A DNA stretch of 64,000 nucleotides from Sialis fuliginosa (taxonomy: Eukaryota > Arthropoda > Insecta > Megaloptera > Sialidae), in NCBI GenBank assembly GCA_961205875.1, contig OY540816.1, positions 23,818,701 through 23,882,700 on the forward strand, read 5' to 3'. Under the pieces are notes generated by a model that saw only the letters and a list, made by a program, of their open reading frames with translations, had not been told where the DNA came from and searched no databases. How positions within the stretch are numbered: position 1 is the stretch's first letter; each line of letters starts with the position of its first letter. A program made the position numbers and the translations under genes. Shown in pieces: positions 15,101 through 27,092 of the stretch.

Positions 15101-18100
15101 CAGTTCCGGGACGTCAATTACCTTATACAAGTCAATTATTATTTCATATAATATTTATGTTTAGTAATTTATGTTTATGTTTATGTTCTGATTTATCTAG
15201 TCAGTTAACGAGGGTAAATAGGTCCTTTGTACGCATTGCAGTATGTAGGTACCTTCAATTATAGATTATATCAAGTTCAAGAGCCCTAAGCGATAAAAAA
15301 TATCGGTATGGAGAACCATACATGACTTCCATGTTCCATAATATATATTTTTAATTATTATGAAAAATGATATATATAAAAAAAATTTTTTTTTTGGGGG
15401 GGGGGGGGGGGCATGTGGATCATAAATCACCCAACAATTTTTTTGTAAATTTTAATTTGTATTAATTTGATTTTTTTTGGGGGGGTATGAAGGGAGCATG
15501 ATCCATATACCTCCATATTTTTTTATTGTATTATTTAATTTGGTTAGATTTAATTATTTTTTTTGGGGGGGGGGGGGGATATTTTCTTAACCCCTTTTCC
15601 AATTAGCACCAAAATTAATAGTTCTGTAGTACTCACTGAGACAAACATTTTCCCAAAAAATAAATCGGTGAATTTTTACAGTAGTTATCGTGAATGAAAG
15701 AAAATTCTACATCCGCACAGACACACATGCGGAAATTAACTTTTCTTTAAGTTTTGAAAGTAGTACAATTGGAAAAAAATTGCTCTTATCTCGAACACGA
15801 TTTTTCGACGGTATTACAATATTTCCATTTCCTTCGGAACATGGAAGTAAAAATAGTTTTATATGTGACACATTTCTATGAAAAATACAACGACCATATA
15901 GTAAAAAGACTGTAACTACTTACATAATTGTTGGAATGATTTGAAATTTGAATACGTAAAACTAGATTGCATAACGGACATTTTAAAACAATCCCGAAGT
16001 TTATATGATGTATAGTTCCGGAGTTCTATGTCGCCAAACACAGGTCACGTATTTATTTACATATATGTTATATAGTAATTATAAATTAAAACACAAATTT
16101 GCTTTACGAGTCTGTCACGTGTGTAGTAATCAGATTGCTAAACACGTATACATAGCTAGCGTCAGTCAGGTAACCGCCTTTTAGGTGCATTCAGTAATCG
16201 CTGTAGCTTTAATTAAAGGCCGGCTAATTGCGGTATTAAAAATAGACCAGTCTGTGATCCAACAGGTGTTATATGATTTATTGATCAGGTATTTAACGTT
16301 TCACATTGAATTTTAAATCATGTTTCAAAATAAATGTCGTGTTTGTTGGAAAACGCTATTATTCATATAAGCGTTTATTTTTTCTTTGGGGTCGTTCATA
16401 AAATACGTATACAGCGGGGAGGGGGGAGGGGGGGTGGGTGCCTAGGTAGGGAGTCCGAACAATCGTGACATGACGCGACATTTGAAATATACCTACATCA
16501 ATTTTTTTTTAAACTACATATATAGATTTTATTTTCCAATTGCATTTTAAATGATTTATTTTGACAATTTTTTTCGTTCATGTATATAAAAATAAGTATT
16601 CATTCATTCCAGCTTTTGTAACGTATTTTTTTGCACGAGATTGAAAAAGGGAGAGGAAAGGGTCAAAAATGGGTGACCCCTAACGTTCTTAAAATAAAAT
16701 TCTGTAAAAATGTGATTTAATATTAACAAAGATTTCTATTTTCGCTTATAATATAAAATTTTTCTATAACAAGCATCCTTTTATAGAATTTACTCTGTAT
16801 GGTCTATTATATTACAATTTTCAATTATCTGTTATATAAAAATACAATTAAGGTATTCTTCGTTAAATTCTATACAAGAAAATTACTTTTATTAGTAGAC
16901 ATGTTGTCCGTGTGTCCCAGGATATTTCGTTAGGCTTTGTCAAGTTAGTGAACGATACAAATTGTCCAAAAGTAAAATTTAAATTGAAATGGTAGTAATC
17001 AAATATCAACACATATTTCTAATTGAATACATTTAATTAAAAATTTGCCATTACTGGGGTGCTTGCCAAGACTGGTGCCACTACCTTATATCTTGATTTA
17101 ATATTAAATAAATACATATACTTATTTAGAGATATTGTTTCTTTGCCATGTAGGTATAACGGATAGAAAAAAGCTGTGTGATTTTTTAAAATAACGAATC
17201 GTTTTTTTTTTCTATAAAACTAATAGGTATTCCATTACAAAGATATTTTTCCTATAAATTTATAAATGTAAGTTTGCAGAATTCATCACGAGGAAGCCAG
17301 TAGCGTAACCAGAATTTTTTATGTAGGGGGTAATTAATTTTTATTTGTTTAAAAAAAATATATATATATTTTCATATATTGCCCTCCGCTATTGGAGAAA
17401 ACACATCTGGTTTTATAATATTTATTTTTTATTTTTATTTTTTAATAATTTGCGAAATTCAAAAATTGTCGTATTTCTTACAGCTTCTACTGACATACAA
17501 ACGCACAGACTTCGTAATAAAAATAGCCAAAACTGATTGAAGGAATGTAAAAATGCATATTTCGATTTCAAAAATGATACAATACCCCAAAAAAAAAAAT
17601 TAAATTATAAAAGTGTTTTTTTAGTGTCTGAATAAACAATTTGTATTTGTGACATCCATCGGAATGATTTTATTATCATAAACGCGTACTTGCTGTCCGC
17701 ATGTTCCTGTTATTTACAACTAAACAGAGAGTTTTTCTCAAACAACCGCGGCTGTAAAAATGCGCCCTTGTACTCGTATTGTTGTTTATTTGTCAGAAAC
17801 AATGTTTGTAATTTGCTATATTGCTTTTTCTCTGTGGTATTTTCCTTTCACGCGCATACATACACATTATTAACACGTAAACTGCCAATATATTATACAA
17901 ATTTACATTTGGTCCAATGTCAATTGATTAAAAAAACATACTTTTTTTTATTATTTATTTAGTTTAACTTTTAATTAAAAATAAAACGGCCAAGTGTGTG
18001 TTGGGTACGCACATAACAGGGTTCCGTAGTCATTCTCACTACGGTTTATTAAAAAGGGTTATTCCCAAATTTTCGTAAATTATTTTTGCTATAATGTTCG

Positions 18101-21100
18101 TTATTATTTAAAAAAAACTACATTCTGAAATTTTTTGATAACCACATTGAAAAGCAAATATATAAGGGTTAAAATTAAATTTGTTGCATTTTAGACCTAT
18201 CTAAAGACACCCCACTCAATGAGATAAGTGAAAAAAAATGTGAGTACACTTTTCAGTCTATGGGAGGGGGACTACAAAATTATTTTTTTCATAAATCTCA
18301 TCATTTATGTTTTTGGGTTATCAATCTACGTCCATTTACCAAATTTTATCTTAATCGGTGTAGAATTTATGTAGACAGACGGACAGAGCGAAACCCTACA
18401 AAGTAGCAATATTTTTTGAAAAAAAATTTTACTGAATTTAAAATTTTTTTAACAATAAAATTTTTAATTAAAAAAAAATCCGATCGATTTAGAATTTTGT
18501 AAATAAATCGGATTCTGATTAGACGTCCTTAATTAATTATCGCGATTGATGAAAAGTGATTGCAAATGAAGCCCTGCTACTGTATTATGTGTACTAGGTA
18601 TAAATGCGCTCTAACTTTAGAAATGGAATAAATAAATACATTTCGGATCGAATGAGAGAAATTTGTATCTACATAAGTAATCACATTCGAAAAGGTTGCC
18701 TTTTCCTTTGAACCCGTTTTTTTTTCCAAAAAACCCTTTTCCCTTTCACATCGTTCATTTCCGGTTAATGTCACACTGCATGAACAAAAGGTCTTGTATT
18801 GAATTCTTTCTTTTATTTTAATTTTAATTTTAATAGTCTGAAGACCCCAACTTGACCATTTTTCTCTATTTCGCACTGTTTCAGAGTAATTCGAAAAATT
18901 CAAAAATCGACGTAGGTAAACATCCGTATCCGGTTGAAAGATCGTTTTCAAAAATAGGACGTTTTCTTCCCAGACAAAAATTAATCTTTACATTTTTATT
19001 ATACAATTTTATTAAAAAATATTAAATTTTTCTTAAAACGCTCCTGATTATTTTTTCGTATATTTTTAATTTTTTGGCAATTTCAATCTAAATCTATCTC
19101 ATTTTAAACGATCACAAAGCTTCTCGTATCTTTGATATTGTGACGAAGCAAAAATCGACTTCAAGAACTGTTAATTTAATTATTATATATTTTTCAGTGT
19201 TTTTAGTATTTTGTTGAATTCAGTTATTTTTTTCTTAAACAGATTTTATTTATTTTCTAATAGAATTATGAATAATTATATATATTATCAAAGGCTTGAG
19301 ATTAAATTGATAAATTATACAGAATATATCATTACTTATATAAATTGCCCTCTTTGTATTAATACATTTATCTATAAATTTAAACCTATATAATGTCCTT
19401 TATAATATTTGTACGTTGTTATATATTATTTGTAAAGTTAATTACGTATATAACATTAAAGTTTATTAATAACCCCGCATGAATATGATTAGTGTGGAAT
19501 ATCAGAATCAGTGATGTAGCAAATTGAAACGCTTTTTACCTTCGCATTTATGAACTGGAAATACATTATAAATGTACATATATTATAAATCAATTTGATT
19601 TTGTTTTGTAATGCGACTTTTCCCATTATTAATGTCGTGTTTCATTCATTAATTATAGACATTCAGTCGGAGATTTTACTGTGCCAATTATTTTGTCAGC
19701 ACTTTGTAGAGACACTCATAGTAAGAGTTCTGACAGCTTCAATTGGTCGATTGTTTAGAAGTTTAATCTCACTCACAACTGTATTTACTCATTTTTAACC
19801 GAACGGGGTAAATATGAAACATGGGGTAAAAGTCAAACAAGCTTGCAACTAAAAAACTAATTTGTTTATAGGAGAATTATAAAAACTGACATCATCATTA
19901 AAGATTTTTTAAAGCTTACTGAAAATATGAATCGCCTAATAAGTGATGTGTCACCCCTTCTACACCCTGTTAGTCAACACATGTCTGTTAGTTAATTCTT
20001 TGCACATAACTTTCTGTATAGCTCAGATATTAATTAAAGTTACAATTTCACATTGATATGCCACAAAGAAGATAAATCAAACTTGCCAAAGTAGCTTTTC
20101 TTTTAATTTTTCGAGAAATATTTTCCATTAGAGGCCTGTTTCACTTTTTCTCCAAGAGGTTAAAAATGAAACACAGTTTTTTGATTTTTGAAGTCCGTGT
20201 TGTATCGTACAGTTCAAATGATGTAAGTATTTAAAATGGTTATTCATAAGCGCATCTAGTAGACAAAATTAAAGTATGAATTTGTATCGTTAACTAATTT
20301 TGTTTCACTTTTACCCCAGTTGACCCTAAATGAATTTTATAATAAATCGCGTTACCGTCGGTTTGACTAAAAATGGCGACGCTGTCATAACTCTTACTTG
20401 AGTATCTCTAGGCTGCAGAGGAGACGATATCGAGAAAGGGCTTTTTTTAAATATTAATAAATTTACTTTAATTATTGAAGATTAATATCAAAAAGATTTT
20501 TTTTTATATTACGATATAGTTACAAATTAATTAATATTTAAATGGATTACGTTACAAGAAGCAGTATAAATAATATTTCCTATATTTTAAAATCAATTTT
20601 TATTAAAAAGCTTTTATTTTTCCGATAAAATTCTTCTCTTTAAGAAATTAATTAATTTACAACCGAGAATTAAATATGTTTCACGTCGGCGTCTAAAATT
20701 ATAATTGTTTGAATATTAATTATCGGTAATGCGTTAAAACCGAGACTAGAGTTGATATTATTTTTGTCACGTCTCATTAAAATTTAAGACGGTTGTTAAA
20801 TTATAAACACTTGCCTCATTCGAATTAAATACAATCTTGTGTCTTTCGGATACGATAAATCCTTACTTTGTATTTATTTTAAAAAATTAGAAAAAACTAC
20901 ATGATATAAAAAAAAAATAACCAATATCTTGAAAATATTAAAAAAACTACATGACTTAAAAAAAATAACTAATATCTTGAAAATGGTTTATTATACAGAA
21001 AAATTGAAAGGACATAAATTATAGATAATTATATTCTCTATAATTTTTATCCTAAACATTTTTTTCTATTGGGCATCGTTTAGTTAGAAAAATCAATTGA

Positions 21101-24100
21101 TAAGAGAAAAATTTTGAGAGTCATTGGTTAATGTGTATTTTAAAGACCGATATATGTTGATACATAATAAAATGTATGATTTATCATACATTTGCTGGAA
21201 ATAAAACCCAAATGTAGCAGGGTTGTTATTATTTAGTACTAGAGGGTGAAATAATCAAAATTCAACGAAAAAATAATTAGCTCTATCAAATCAAATTGCA
21301 AGCTGTACCTTTTTATGTGATTTACAAATCGTGTCACGTACCCACATTTATTTAAAGTGGAATCGGTGTACATTTTAATATTGCATCATTGATATTTAAA
21401 ATTGAAAGATTTCTTTATCTAAGCAACGCTCATTAAATTATGTTTGTGTCAATTTTACCCTCCCTAAATGGTTTATGAAAATTAACACTCAATAAAACTA
21501 AAGTTTAAATAGCACTTAAGAATTCTATAGTTTTCTAAAAAAAAGTCTGTTAAATTACCCTCCACTCCCTCCTACTTAAAATACACATTTTTAACTTCTC
21601 TAAAATGGTTTATGAAAATGAAAAAATAAAACTAAAATTCTAAATAGCACTTAAGAGTTCTAGAGTTTTCTAAAAAAAAGTCTGTTAAATTACCCCCCCC
21701 CCCCCTACTTAAAATACACATTTTTTAATCTTTCTAACAATTGAAAATGAAAATTCAAAAAAACTAAAGTTCTAAATAGCACTCTAAGAATTCTAGAGTT
21801 TTATAAAAAAAAGTGTGATGATTACCCCCCCCCCCCACATAAAAAATATATTTTTTGGGAGAAGGGGTTGATCAACAACTTACCTGAATGATATAGAAAT
21901 TGCTAGTTTGAATAGATTCCATGTTTCCTGTTACGTTCCCGTCCAACGTTTTTACCATAATGCTCCATTTACCAGTTGTGAATAGTTTCTTAATGTACGA
22001 GTCGTCGAATTCCGCTTCTGATTTTGATAAAGCCACTGTCAGGAAACCATTCTGGTGGAAATACTTCGATACGATCTAAATAATAAATTAATTAAATTTA
22101 TTAATTTACAAAAAAACTGTAGAACAAAAAAATCAAAAAGCATTTTGAATCTGAAATTTCAAGCTTTAAATGTAGGGACACACCTAATAGGCGAGCGGAT
22201 TACAGCTATTTAGAGTACACTAACCGACCAATTGACGTTCTAGTGGCTAAATATGATTTTATTAAATTTATATTTTTCTGAGAAAAAACATCTATATATT
22301 TTTTTATGCGGTCCTTCAATAGGTACACACATTTTTATGTTTAATAAATTTAAATCTGCATTAAAAAATCTGAAAAAATTATGTAAGCTTCATTGGATAA
22401 AAGTGAACATTTTTTGTCTCATAAACTTTTTTTTAAATCAATAGTTTGGAAGATAAAAAATATTTTAACTTTAAAAATATCGAAAAATTCGTATATTTGT
22501 GATTTTTTTCTCGGAAACCAATTGTTCAATCAGAATAAATCGAAAACAAAAAGAATCAGCTAACTTGAAATGTATAAAAAATGCACAATTATGCAATTTT
22601 CTCGGGACGCACATTTTTGATTATCAACTAATCTTGGAACATATAAAGAGAAAATCCAATGCATCACTTGAAAATACTAATTTCCCTCTACTACTTATGC
22701 TACTAATATAATAAATCAAACATAACATAAATCATTGAACAGATTGACGGTTGTTTATTAAATCTCTACGCACTGTTGAAGCGCTTTACCGTTTGCTGCA
22801 TTGAATACGATAATTCCTAAAGCATACGTTAGTTGCTTCTACAATATATGTACATATACATATATCATCATCAGTTGTAGATACGAGTATAGTATATACT
22901 ATAGTAGGTATCTACAATACAACCCATTATTAAACACAATTCAGGTGTCAGTAACGAGCGACTCTCGGTACAATCAAACGTGACAAATACTGCCAATGTT
23001 TACCAGACCGTGCTTTATTGTTACTAACACTATATACACCAGTGGCGCCTTAGCCTTGATGGGGCAGGGGGGGCAATATCAACATATGTATCTAATTTAG
23101 TACCTACATTAAATTAAACGAGTGCTGAGGTATTGTTCAAGATTGGTGCCAGTACTCAGTAGCGTTTCTGCCGCTCGGGGCAGATTCTAAATCCCCCCCC
23201 CTCTGTACTAAAAAATCAAATTTAAAATTTTCAATAAAAAACATTTTTCTTCAAAATTTAAAATTAAAAACTATACTCTCTATTTGATTTATGAATGCAG
23301 TGGTTGCCGGGGTAAAACTAGCCCCCACCCCCCGCGAATTAAAAGAATATCTTGAAACTGTAATTTTCTATTCATACAAGACTAACATAATTTGTTTTAT
23401 TAAATAAAGAACTTTGATTTTATAATATTTATAATTAATTGAGTTCACTTTATTAGTTACGTAGCTCTAATGTTAAAATAAAAAAGTTAAAAGTTATAAA
23501 ATAATATAATTAATTAAACCTACCTACAAAAAAATTGTAAACTCTCATTTTTATGTTTTTTTTTCTTAAAAGAAGTTAATTCAGTTCTCATTTCAATTTC
23601 ATTACTACAATGAATGTAGTTATTTAAAAAAGTTTTAATTATTTTTTAAACGGAGTAAATGAATGTTCTTTATCTCAGAAAGTTGGCAACACTGTATCAT
23701 TTTAATCGTTTATATTCACGTAACAGAAATGTGGTAATCAAATACATTTAAAAATAAAAAACAAGAAACCTAGTGCTGGAAAACATTCAACCCCAATCCC
23801 CATGTATGCCCGGTTTCAATAAACAAACAATATATGTACCCCAGTGCTCTCCAGAGCCAACTGTTTATATTTCTGGTTACTTTTATTTACTTGCTGAATG
23901 AAAAATATAATTACAAATATATTTTGGTACATTTCATTGATATTCTTTCTGTTTTAAACAGTAATTAAAAAAAAGTGGAATGAGGGGTGGGGGGGGGGAG
24001 GCACAGGTTCGGTTCCGTTTATAACGACAATGGTTTTTTTTTAATTAAAAAGCCGCAGAAATATCTGATTGACTATTACAAATTAAAAAAATAAAATAAA

Positions 24101-26131
24101 ACCAATAATAGTAATTAGTCTAGACTTGAAACAGGTAACATTAACTGATATTGGACAATGTTATGTACGAGTATATTAAATGGTTCAAGTCAATACCAAT
24201 TACTAATTCATTAATGGTTTTGCAGTTTGTATTCATTTTTGTTTATCACAAACTTAGTAGGCTCCTCCCATTTGTGCAATTAAATTATTATGTAATCTAT
24301 TGAAAATTGTATAAGTAAATTTTGTGGTAATAAATATTTGATATTCCGAATTTTAGTATTTAAATATATTAAACTTGATAGAAAAAAATAACCGCTGATG
24401 TTTGTCTTTAAATTTGGAATCTGTTGTAAGCCTTTAGGGTGCTAGACGAGTTCTGCAGGCGACTGTACCTTTTATACCAGTACCGATTTTTGAAGTGAAA
24501 GATATTTGGTGAGCTAGGAATAACCTCTACACGTTTTCAAAATTAAACGCCAAGAGTGTGCATATGTGTGAGAGAGAGCGACGAGTAAATGTACAAGAAA
24601 AATAATTATGTATAATTTAAGTTGGGTAAAAAAAAAACGTATTTTTTGGCGACATAGTACTCTGGAACTATAAATGACACAAACTTCAGTTTGGTATTAG
24701 AATGTGCATTGTATAGCCTAGTTTTACACATCAAAATTTAAATTAGTTTTAATGAATCGTTTATTAGATAAAAATTATAAATATAAAATGTAATATCTAA
24801 TTCTTATATTCCCTTGTTTTTAATGTACTTTACTTAAAACAGATGTAACTATAAAAGTATACATCGAAACGTTTTGAAATTCTAAAACGTAAAACTAGAG
24901 TGTATAACAAACATTTGAACACAATTCTGAAGTTTGTGTGATCAATAGTTTCAGAGTTCTATGTCGATAAACGTGAAACGTTTCTGTATTGACCCGATAT
25001 ATGTAAATTGAATTATTCTTGTTTATTCTTTGTTTTTGTCGGCCATTGTTACTTTATAATACTCAACAGTAACAGTTCTATTTATGTGTTTGAGCATTTC
25101 TATAAGAAATAATTACAAATAAAATTCCTTGAACTATCAATTACCATACATTTGAAAATAAATAAAAAAGAGAATTTAATAACATTGATAAATATGTATA
25201 TATATATATATTTACAAGACAGGTACAATTATTCCATGTTCTCGCTAAACTATTATTGGTTTAATTAAACAGTTAAGCTCTGAAACAATCCGATTTCAAA
25301 ATAGGATTTATTTATATAAAATAAAATAAACAATCACATTGATTTGCAGTCGTTCAAATGTCGATACGGTTGTATTAACGATAGATACCGAATTGTGATG
25401 CTTTTATTATATGTATTTAAGACTTATACAGAATCTCGGATTTAACCGTGAGGGAGATAGAGAGAGATCATGGAATAAAATTAATTAAAAATTCATATAA
25501 ATTAATTTAAAGATATTAAACTTGGAGATGTAATAATTGTACATTGTAATTGCCATTTTATTACTTGACCGAGTCAAAATTCAAATTAAAATTACGTATG
25601 GACATAGTTCTGAGGTGGAATCGATTTATTAAATGTAAAATATACAAACATTTCTTGATTGTTTATATGCGTTTCTAAAAATCATTAATTTTTCAATAAA
25701 ATCCGGGCTTCGCACGAGACAAGACGAGAACCAGTCTCGTTCTCGGATTTTACAACCAATTGTGATATATTATACAGTACGTTTTATCTCACATTACATC
25801 AGTCCTTGCTGTTTACACCCAGAAGCCAAGAAGGTGTAGGTACTTACTTTTATTAACGTCAGAGTTGAGTTAATGAAATGAAATATACTTCTGGGTGTAA
25901 GTCGCGTCCGCTTAATCAATTCAACCAACGTTTCGTCTCACATTACACCAGTGCTTGTTACTTACACCCAGAAGCCAAGAAGGTACTTACTTTGACAATA
26001 CATTTATTAGCGTCAGAGTTGGGTTTATTTATGTAGCTTTCGTCACCGATTTGAAAAGCTCTCGTATCGATTATGAGAAACGAAACACTCGTCGTCAGAA
26101 TAAAGACTAGAGTTAGCGTTTCAGAATACAT
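3145..26131 (-). CDS. Divergent ionotropic receptor (IR), nine coding exons
   Basis: Exons on the minus strand: 26131-25991, 22075-21884, 15121-14963, 14206-13927, 13352-13100, 9730-9491, 8688-8439, 4206-3998, 3388-3145; stop at 3147-3145. All junctions are GT-AG and in phase, giving 655 residues, a normal insect IR length. Residues 1-22 form a signal peptide and ~23-230 the short amino-terminal region, with a LYTWYPYSLGHC motif ending it. S1 spans ~235-350 and keeps an Arg at 325 in RRKVLDHTLPY, aligned with the glutamate alpha-carboxylate-binding Arg of iGluRs. M1 is ~363-382, the pore follows, M3 is ~422-447 (AYQTSLISLLTNP replaces the iGluR SYTANLAAF), S2 is ~450-615 and the last membrane segment ~624-646. 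The S2 threonine is not evident. Predicted chemosensory cation-channel subunit in sensory dendrites. It belongs to the divergent, multi-intron IRs; I cannot assign the subfamily. Confidence 0.9.
3866..3996. repeat. Short dispersed repeat abutting receptor exon 8
   Basis: About 130 bp starting TTGAAATGTATCAAAAATGC and ending at the AATTTCCCTCTACTA that directly touches receptor exon 8. A ~93% identical copy (by eye) lies at 22564-22690 in intron 1. Because the gene runs on the minus strand, the repeat supplies the intron bases just inside the exon 8 splice donor. Confidence 0.7.
4241..4960 (+). mobile_element. MITE family A copy split by a later insertion
   Basis: Bases 4241-4362 match the left part of the element at 2588 and bases ~4813-4960 continue with the next part (GCACGCAGTGATGGACACTT is shared). 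The intervening ~450 bp is another element, so this is a nested insertion. The right end of family A is missing here. Confidence 0.65.
4363..4812. mobile_element. Inserted element with CTTTCTTATAC termini (family B)
   Basis: The inserted segment starts near ACTTTCTTATAC and ends near GTATAAGAAAGTCCCG, an imperfect terminal inverted repeat. It carries a (TCTG)n tract at ~4505-4540 and a perfect 17-bp hairpin at 4371-4407. Related sequence occurs at ~5945-6240, with terminal pieces at 6373 and 6430, at 6725-6790, and reversed at 18830-18985. No protein is encoded. Confidence 0.6.
4961..8151. other. Receptor intron 7, repeat-rich
   Basis: No exon seen. Contents: family B sequence at 5945-6240 with its termini at 6373-6440 and 6725-6790; a family A end at 7110-7140; and a ~540-bp repeat at ~7186-7725 that recurs at 33088-33563, beginning with a (TCTG)n tract and containing CACTCGAGAACCACTTAT. 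The remainder is unassigned AT-rich DNA. Confidence 0.6.
7186..7725 (+). repeat. Dispersed repeat family C, copy 1
   Basis: Shares about 500 bp with 33088-33563, including GTGCGCTTATCACTCGAGAA and the block around ACACCATATGTCTAA. Copy 2 is missing part of the segment after the GGTACGTTCT word. Not coding; it is probably a non-autonomous element whose ends I could not define. Confidence 0.65.
8152..8380 (+). repeat. Dispersed repeat family D, copy 1
   Basis: Contains GGATCACCTCGAGAGTATTC and ATCCAAATCTGTGCATATTT, shared with 14625-14800 in another intron of the same gene. Related tails (ATTATATATTTTTCAGTGTT) occur at ~19180 and ~34540. It lies just inside the receptor intron next to exon 7. 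Probably SINE-like or a retroelement tail; no coding capacity. Confidence 0.55.
9804..10229 (-). mobile_element. MITE family E, truncated copy
   Basis: Starts with TAGGGTCAACTGGGGTAAAA, the terminal repeat of a family whose fullest copy is at 19800-20328 (ending GTTGACCCTA). A third copy is at 27851-28188. Internal shared sequence includes GATATGCCACAAAGAAGATA or its complement. A TA dinucleotide at the boundary would fit a Tc1/mariner-type non-autonomous element, but this is only suggestive. Confidence 0.65.
10781..11262 (-). mobile_element. MITE family A, inverted copy, one end truncated
   Basis: Reverse-complement match to the element at 2588-3106. The distal end is complete (CGGCCATAACTGGCGCCTTTACC), while the other end begins inside the terminal repeat at GTCTTGGCAAGG. 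Lies in receptor intron 5. Confidence 0.65.
12021..13029. mobile_element. ~1-kb element with terminal inverted repeats carrying a long palindrome (copy 1)
   Basis: Outer ends ATGTGTACCGGAATTC and GAATTCCGGTACACAT form a 16-bp perfect terminal inverted repeat. Inside, 12041-12820 is a foldback palindrome with arms of ~330-370 bp around an asymmetric centre (near GGGGTATACC, 12407). The palindrome recurs at ~26349-27092 and 39545-40280. Short frames seen here are by-products of the repeat. Confidence 0.75.
13437..13705. repeat. Dispersed repeat family F, copy 1
   Basis: About 260 bp in receptor intron 4, sharing GAAGTTACTCCTTTATAAAT and ACGTCACTTACATATTTAGC with 28785-29055 in the region upstream of the gene. 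No coding capacity. Confidence 0.6.
14341..14800. repeat. Receptor intron 3 repeat block
   Basis: Begins with a family A terminus (GGTACTGGCACCAGTCTTGG), then a run of AGATC-containing words at ~14399-14530, then family D sequence at ~14625-14800. A CTGGGTGTAAGCC word near 14827 belongs to the element family described at 28311. No exon seen. Confidence 0.5.
15122..19799. other. Receptor intron 2, 5' two thirds
   Basis: No exon found. Three T-run/G-run tracts lie at ~15381-15411, 15471-15486 and 15559-15578, each flanked by related AT sequence. A fragment of family A is at 16988-17094, a copy of the GACATAGAACTC family (family G) at ~15940-16035, and reversed family B at 18830-18985. A mixed purine (G-rich) tract lies at 16417-16440. 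Everything else is AT-rich and unassigned. Confidence 0.5.
19800..20328 (+). mobile_element. MITE family E, fullest copy
   Basis: The right end GGGGTAAAAGTGAAAC (read inward) and ACCCCAGTTGACCCTA define the terminal repeat. The interior matches 27851-28188 over ~330 bp and, in reverse, 9804-10229. No open frame of note. Confidence 0.65.
20329..21883. other. Receptor intron 2, 3' part with tandem repeats
   Basis: Contains a two-copy tandem of AACTACATGA-type units at ~20890-20990 and a three-copy tandem of ~130-bp units at ~21490-21855. Each of the latter units contains TCTAGAGTTTTCTAAAAAAA (or a close variant) followed by a pyrimidine or pure-C tract. The last tract lies ~30 bp from exon 2. 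The rest is unassigned. Confidence 0.55.
22076..25779. other. Receptor intron 1
   Basis: No exon recognised. Contains the second copy of the exon-8-abutting repeat (22564-22690), a family A end fragment (~23085-23155), short C/G tracts (23198, 23320, 23980), a GACATAGTACTC family G copy (~24647-24770) with a related inverted piece at ~24870-24990, and a (TA)n tract at 25195-25212. Confidence 0.5.
25780..26028. repeat. Local duplication spanning the receptor exon 1 / intron 1 border
   Basis: Bases 25780-25873 and 25929-26028 are related. Both contain TTACACCCAGAAGCCAAGAA followed by GGTACTTACTTT and a GTCAGAGTTG block that, in the right-hand copy, is coding. ACTTAC (GTAAGT on the minus strand) therefore appears twice. 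The CTTCTGGGTGTAAG / CTTACACCCAGAAG inverted pair links this to the element at 28311. Confidence 0.6.
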
Positions 26132-26348
26132 CGTGCGATCTTCTTACAACAACTGTTATCTTCTCAGTTTCACCAATGCCACTTTTCTCTGAAATCGGTA
26201 TCTTATTTAGAAAATGTTATTATAAATGCAATCAACATATTATATGTAGATATACAAACATATATTATTTACTGTACAATCTTCAAAGCTTGTACAGTAG
26301 CGCCTCGTACTATAACACGGCGTAATTGGAAACGGAGCTTCGCCGTTA

Positions 26349-27092
26349 ACGTCTTATTTTCTTGAATTTTAGTCGATATTTGTATGACGAGTTGAAGTTC
26401 ATTGCAGGAAATTTCACTAAAAAATGTTGAATTTTTTAATTTCGTTAAAAGTATGTTTACTGTATAGAAAATGATGTGAAAAGTTGTTTGTTTCAAACCG
26501 CAGATCTGTATCTCAAATCGTTCTCGAGATATAGCTTCTCAAAGTTTTAATTTTTGCAAATTTTTTGAGAAAAAAGGCCATAACTTTTGAACGCGTGGTC
26601 GGAATTGATTTTAGTTGACGGATTTGGAATCAGCGTGTCGAAATCTATATAATGACATGTATAAAACCTTAAAACTCGAAAAAAAAAATTCGTGAAAAAT
26701 CGAAAAAATTCAAAGGGGTATACCTTAAAAAAATGTCGATTTTTGACGAATTTTTTTTTTTCGAGTTTTAAAGTATTATACATGTCATTATATAGATTTT
26801 GACACGCTGATTCCAAATCCGTCAACTAAAATCAATTCCGACCACACGTTCAAAAGTTATGGCCTTTTTTCTAAAAAAAATTGAAAAAATTAAAACTTTG
26901 AGAAGCTATATCTCGAGAACGATTTGAGATACAGATCTGCGGTTTGAAACGTTAAATTTTTCACGTCATTTTCTATACAATAAACATACTTTTAACGAAA
27001 TCAAAAATTCTAAATTTTTTAGTGAAATTTCCTGCAGTGAACTTCAACTCATCATACAAATATCGACTAAAATACAAAAAATAAGACGTAGA
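26349..27092. mobile_element. Long foldback palindrome, copy 2
   Basis: About 740 bp with near-identical inverted arms (left arm near GTCGATATTTGTATGACGAG, right arm ending near ATCGACTAAAATACAAAAAA). It continues to the right in sequence shared with copy 1 (GGATTGACAAAATATGC at ~27152). It sits about 220 bp upstream of the receptor start codon, so it may lie in or near that promoter. Confidence 0.7.

Noticed and set aside
18577..18951. 124-codon minus-strand frame
   Set aside because: Much of it is reversed family B repeat sequence, also present non-coding at 4600-4730 and 6100-6240; no domain.
21490..21855. Three regularly spaced similar units as a CRISPR-like array
   Set aside because: Eukaryotic intron; units are ~130 bp diverged tandem copies with C tracts, not short repeats with unique spacers.
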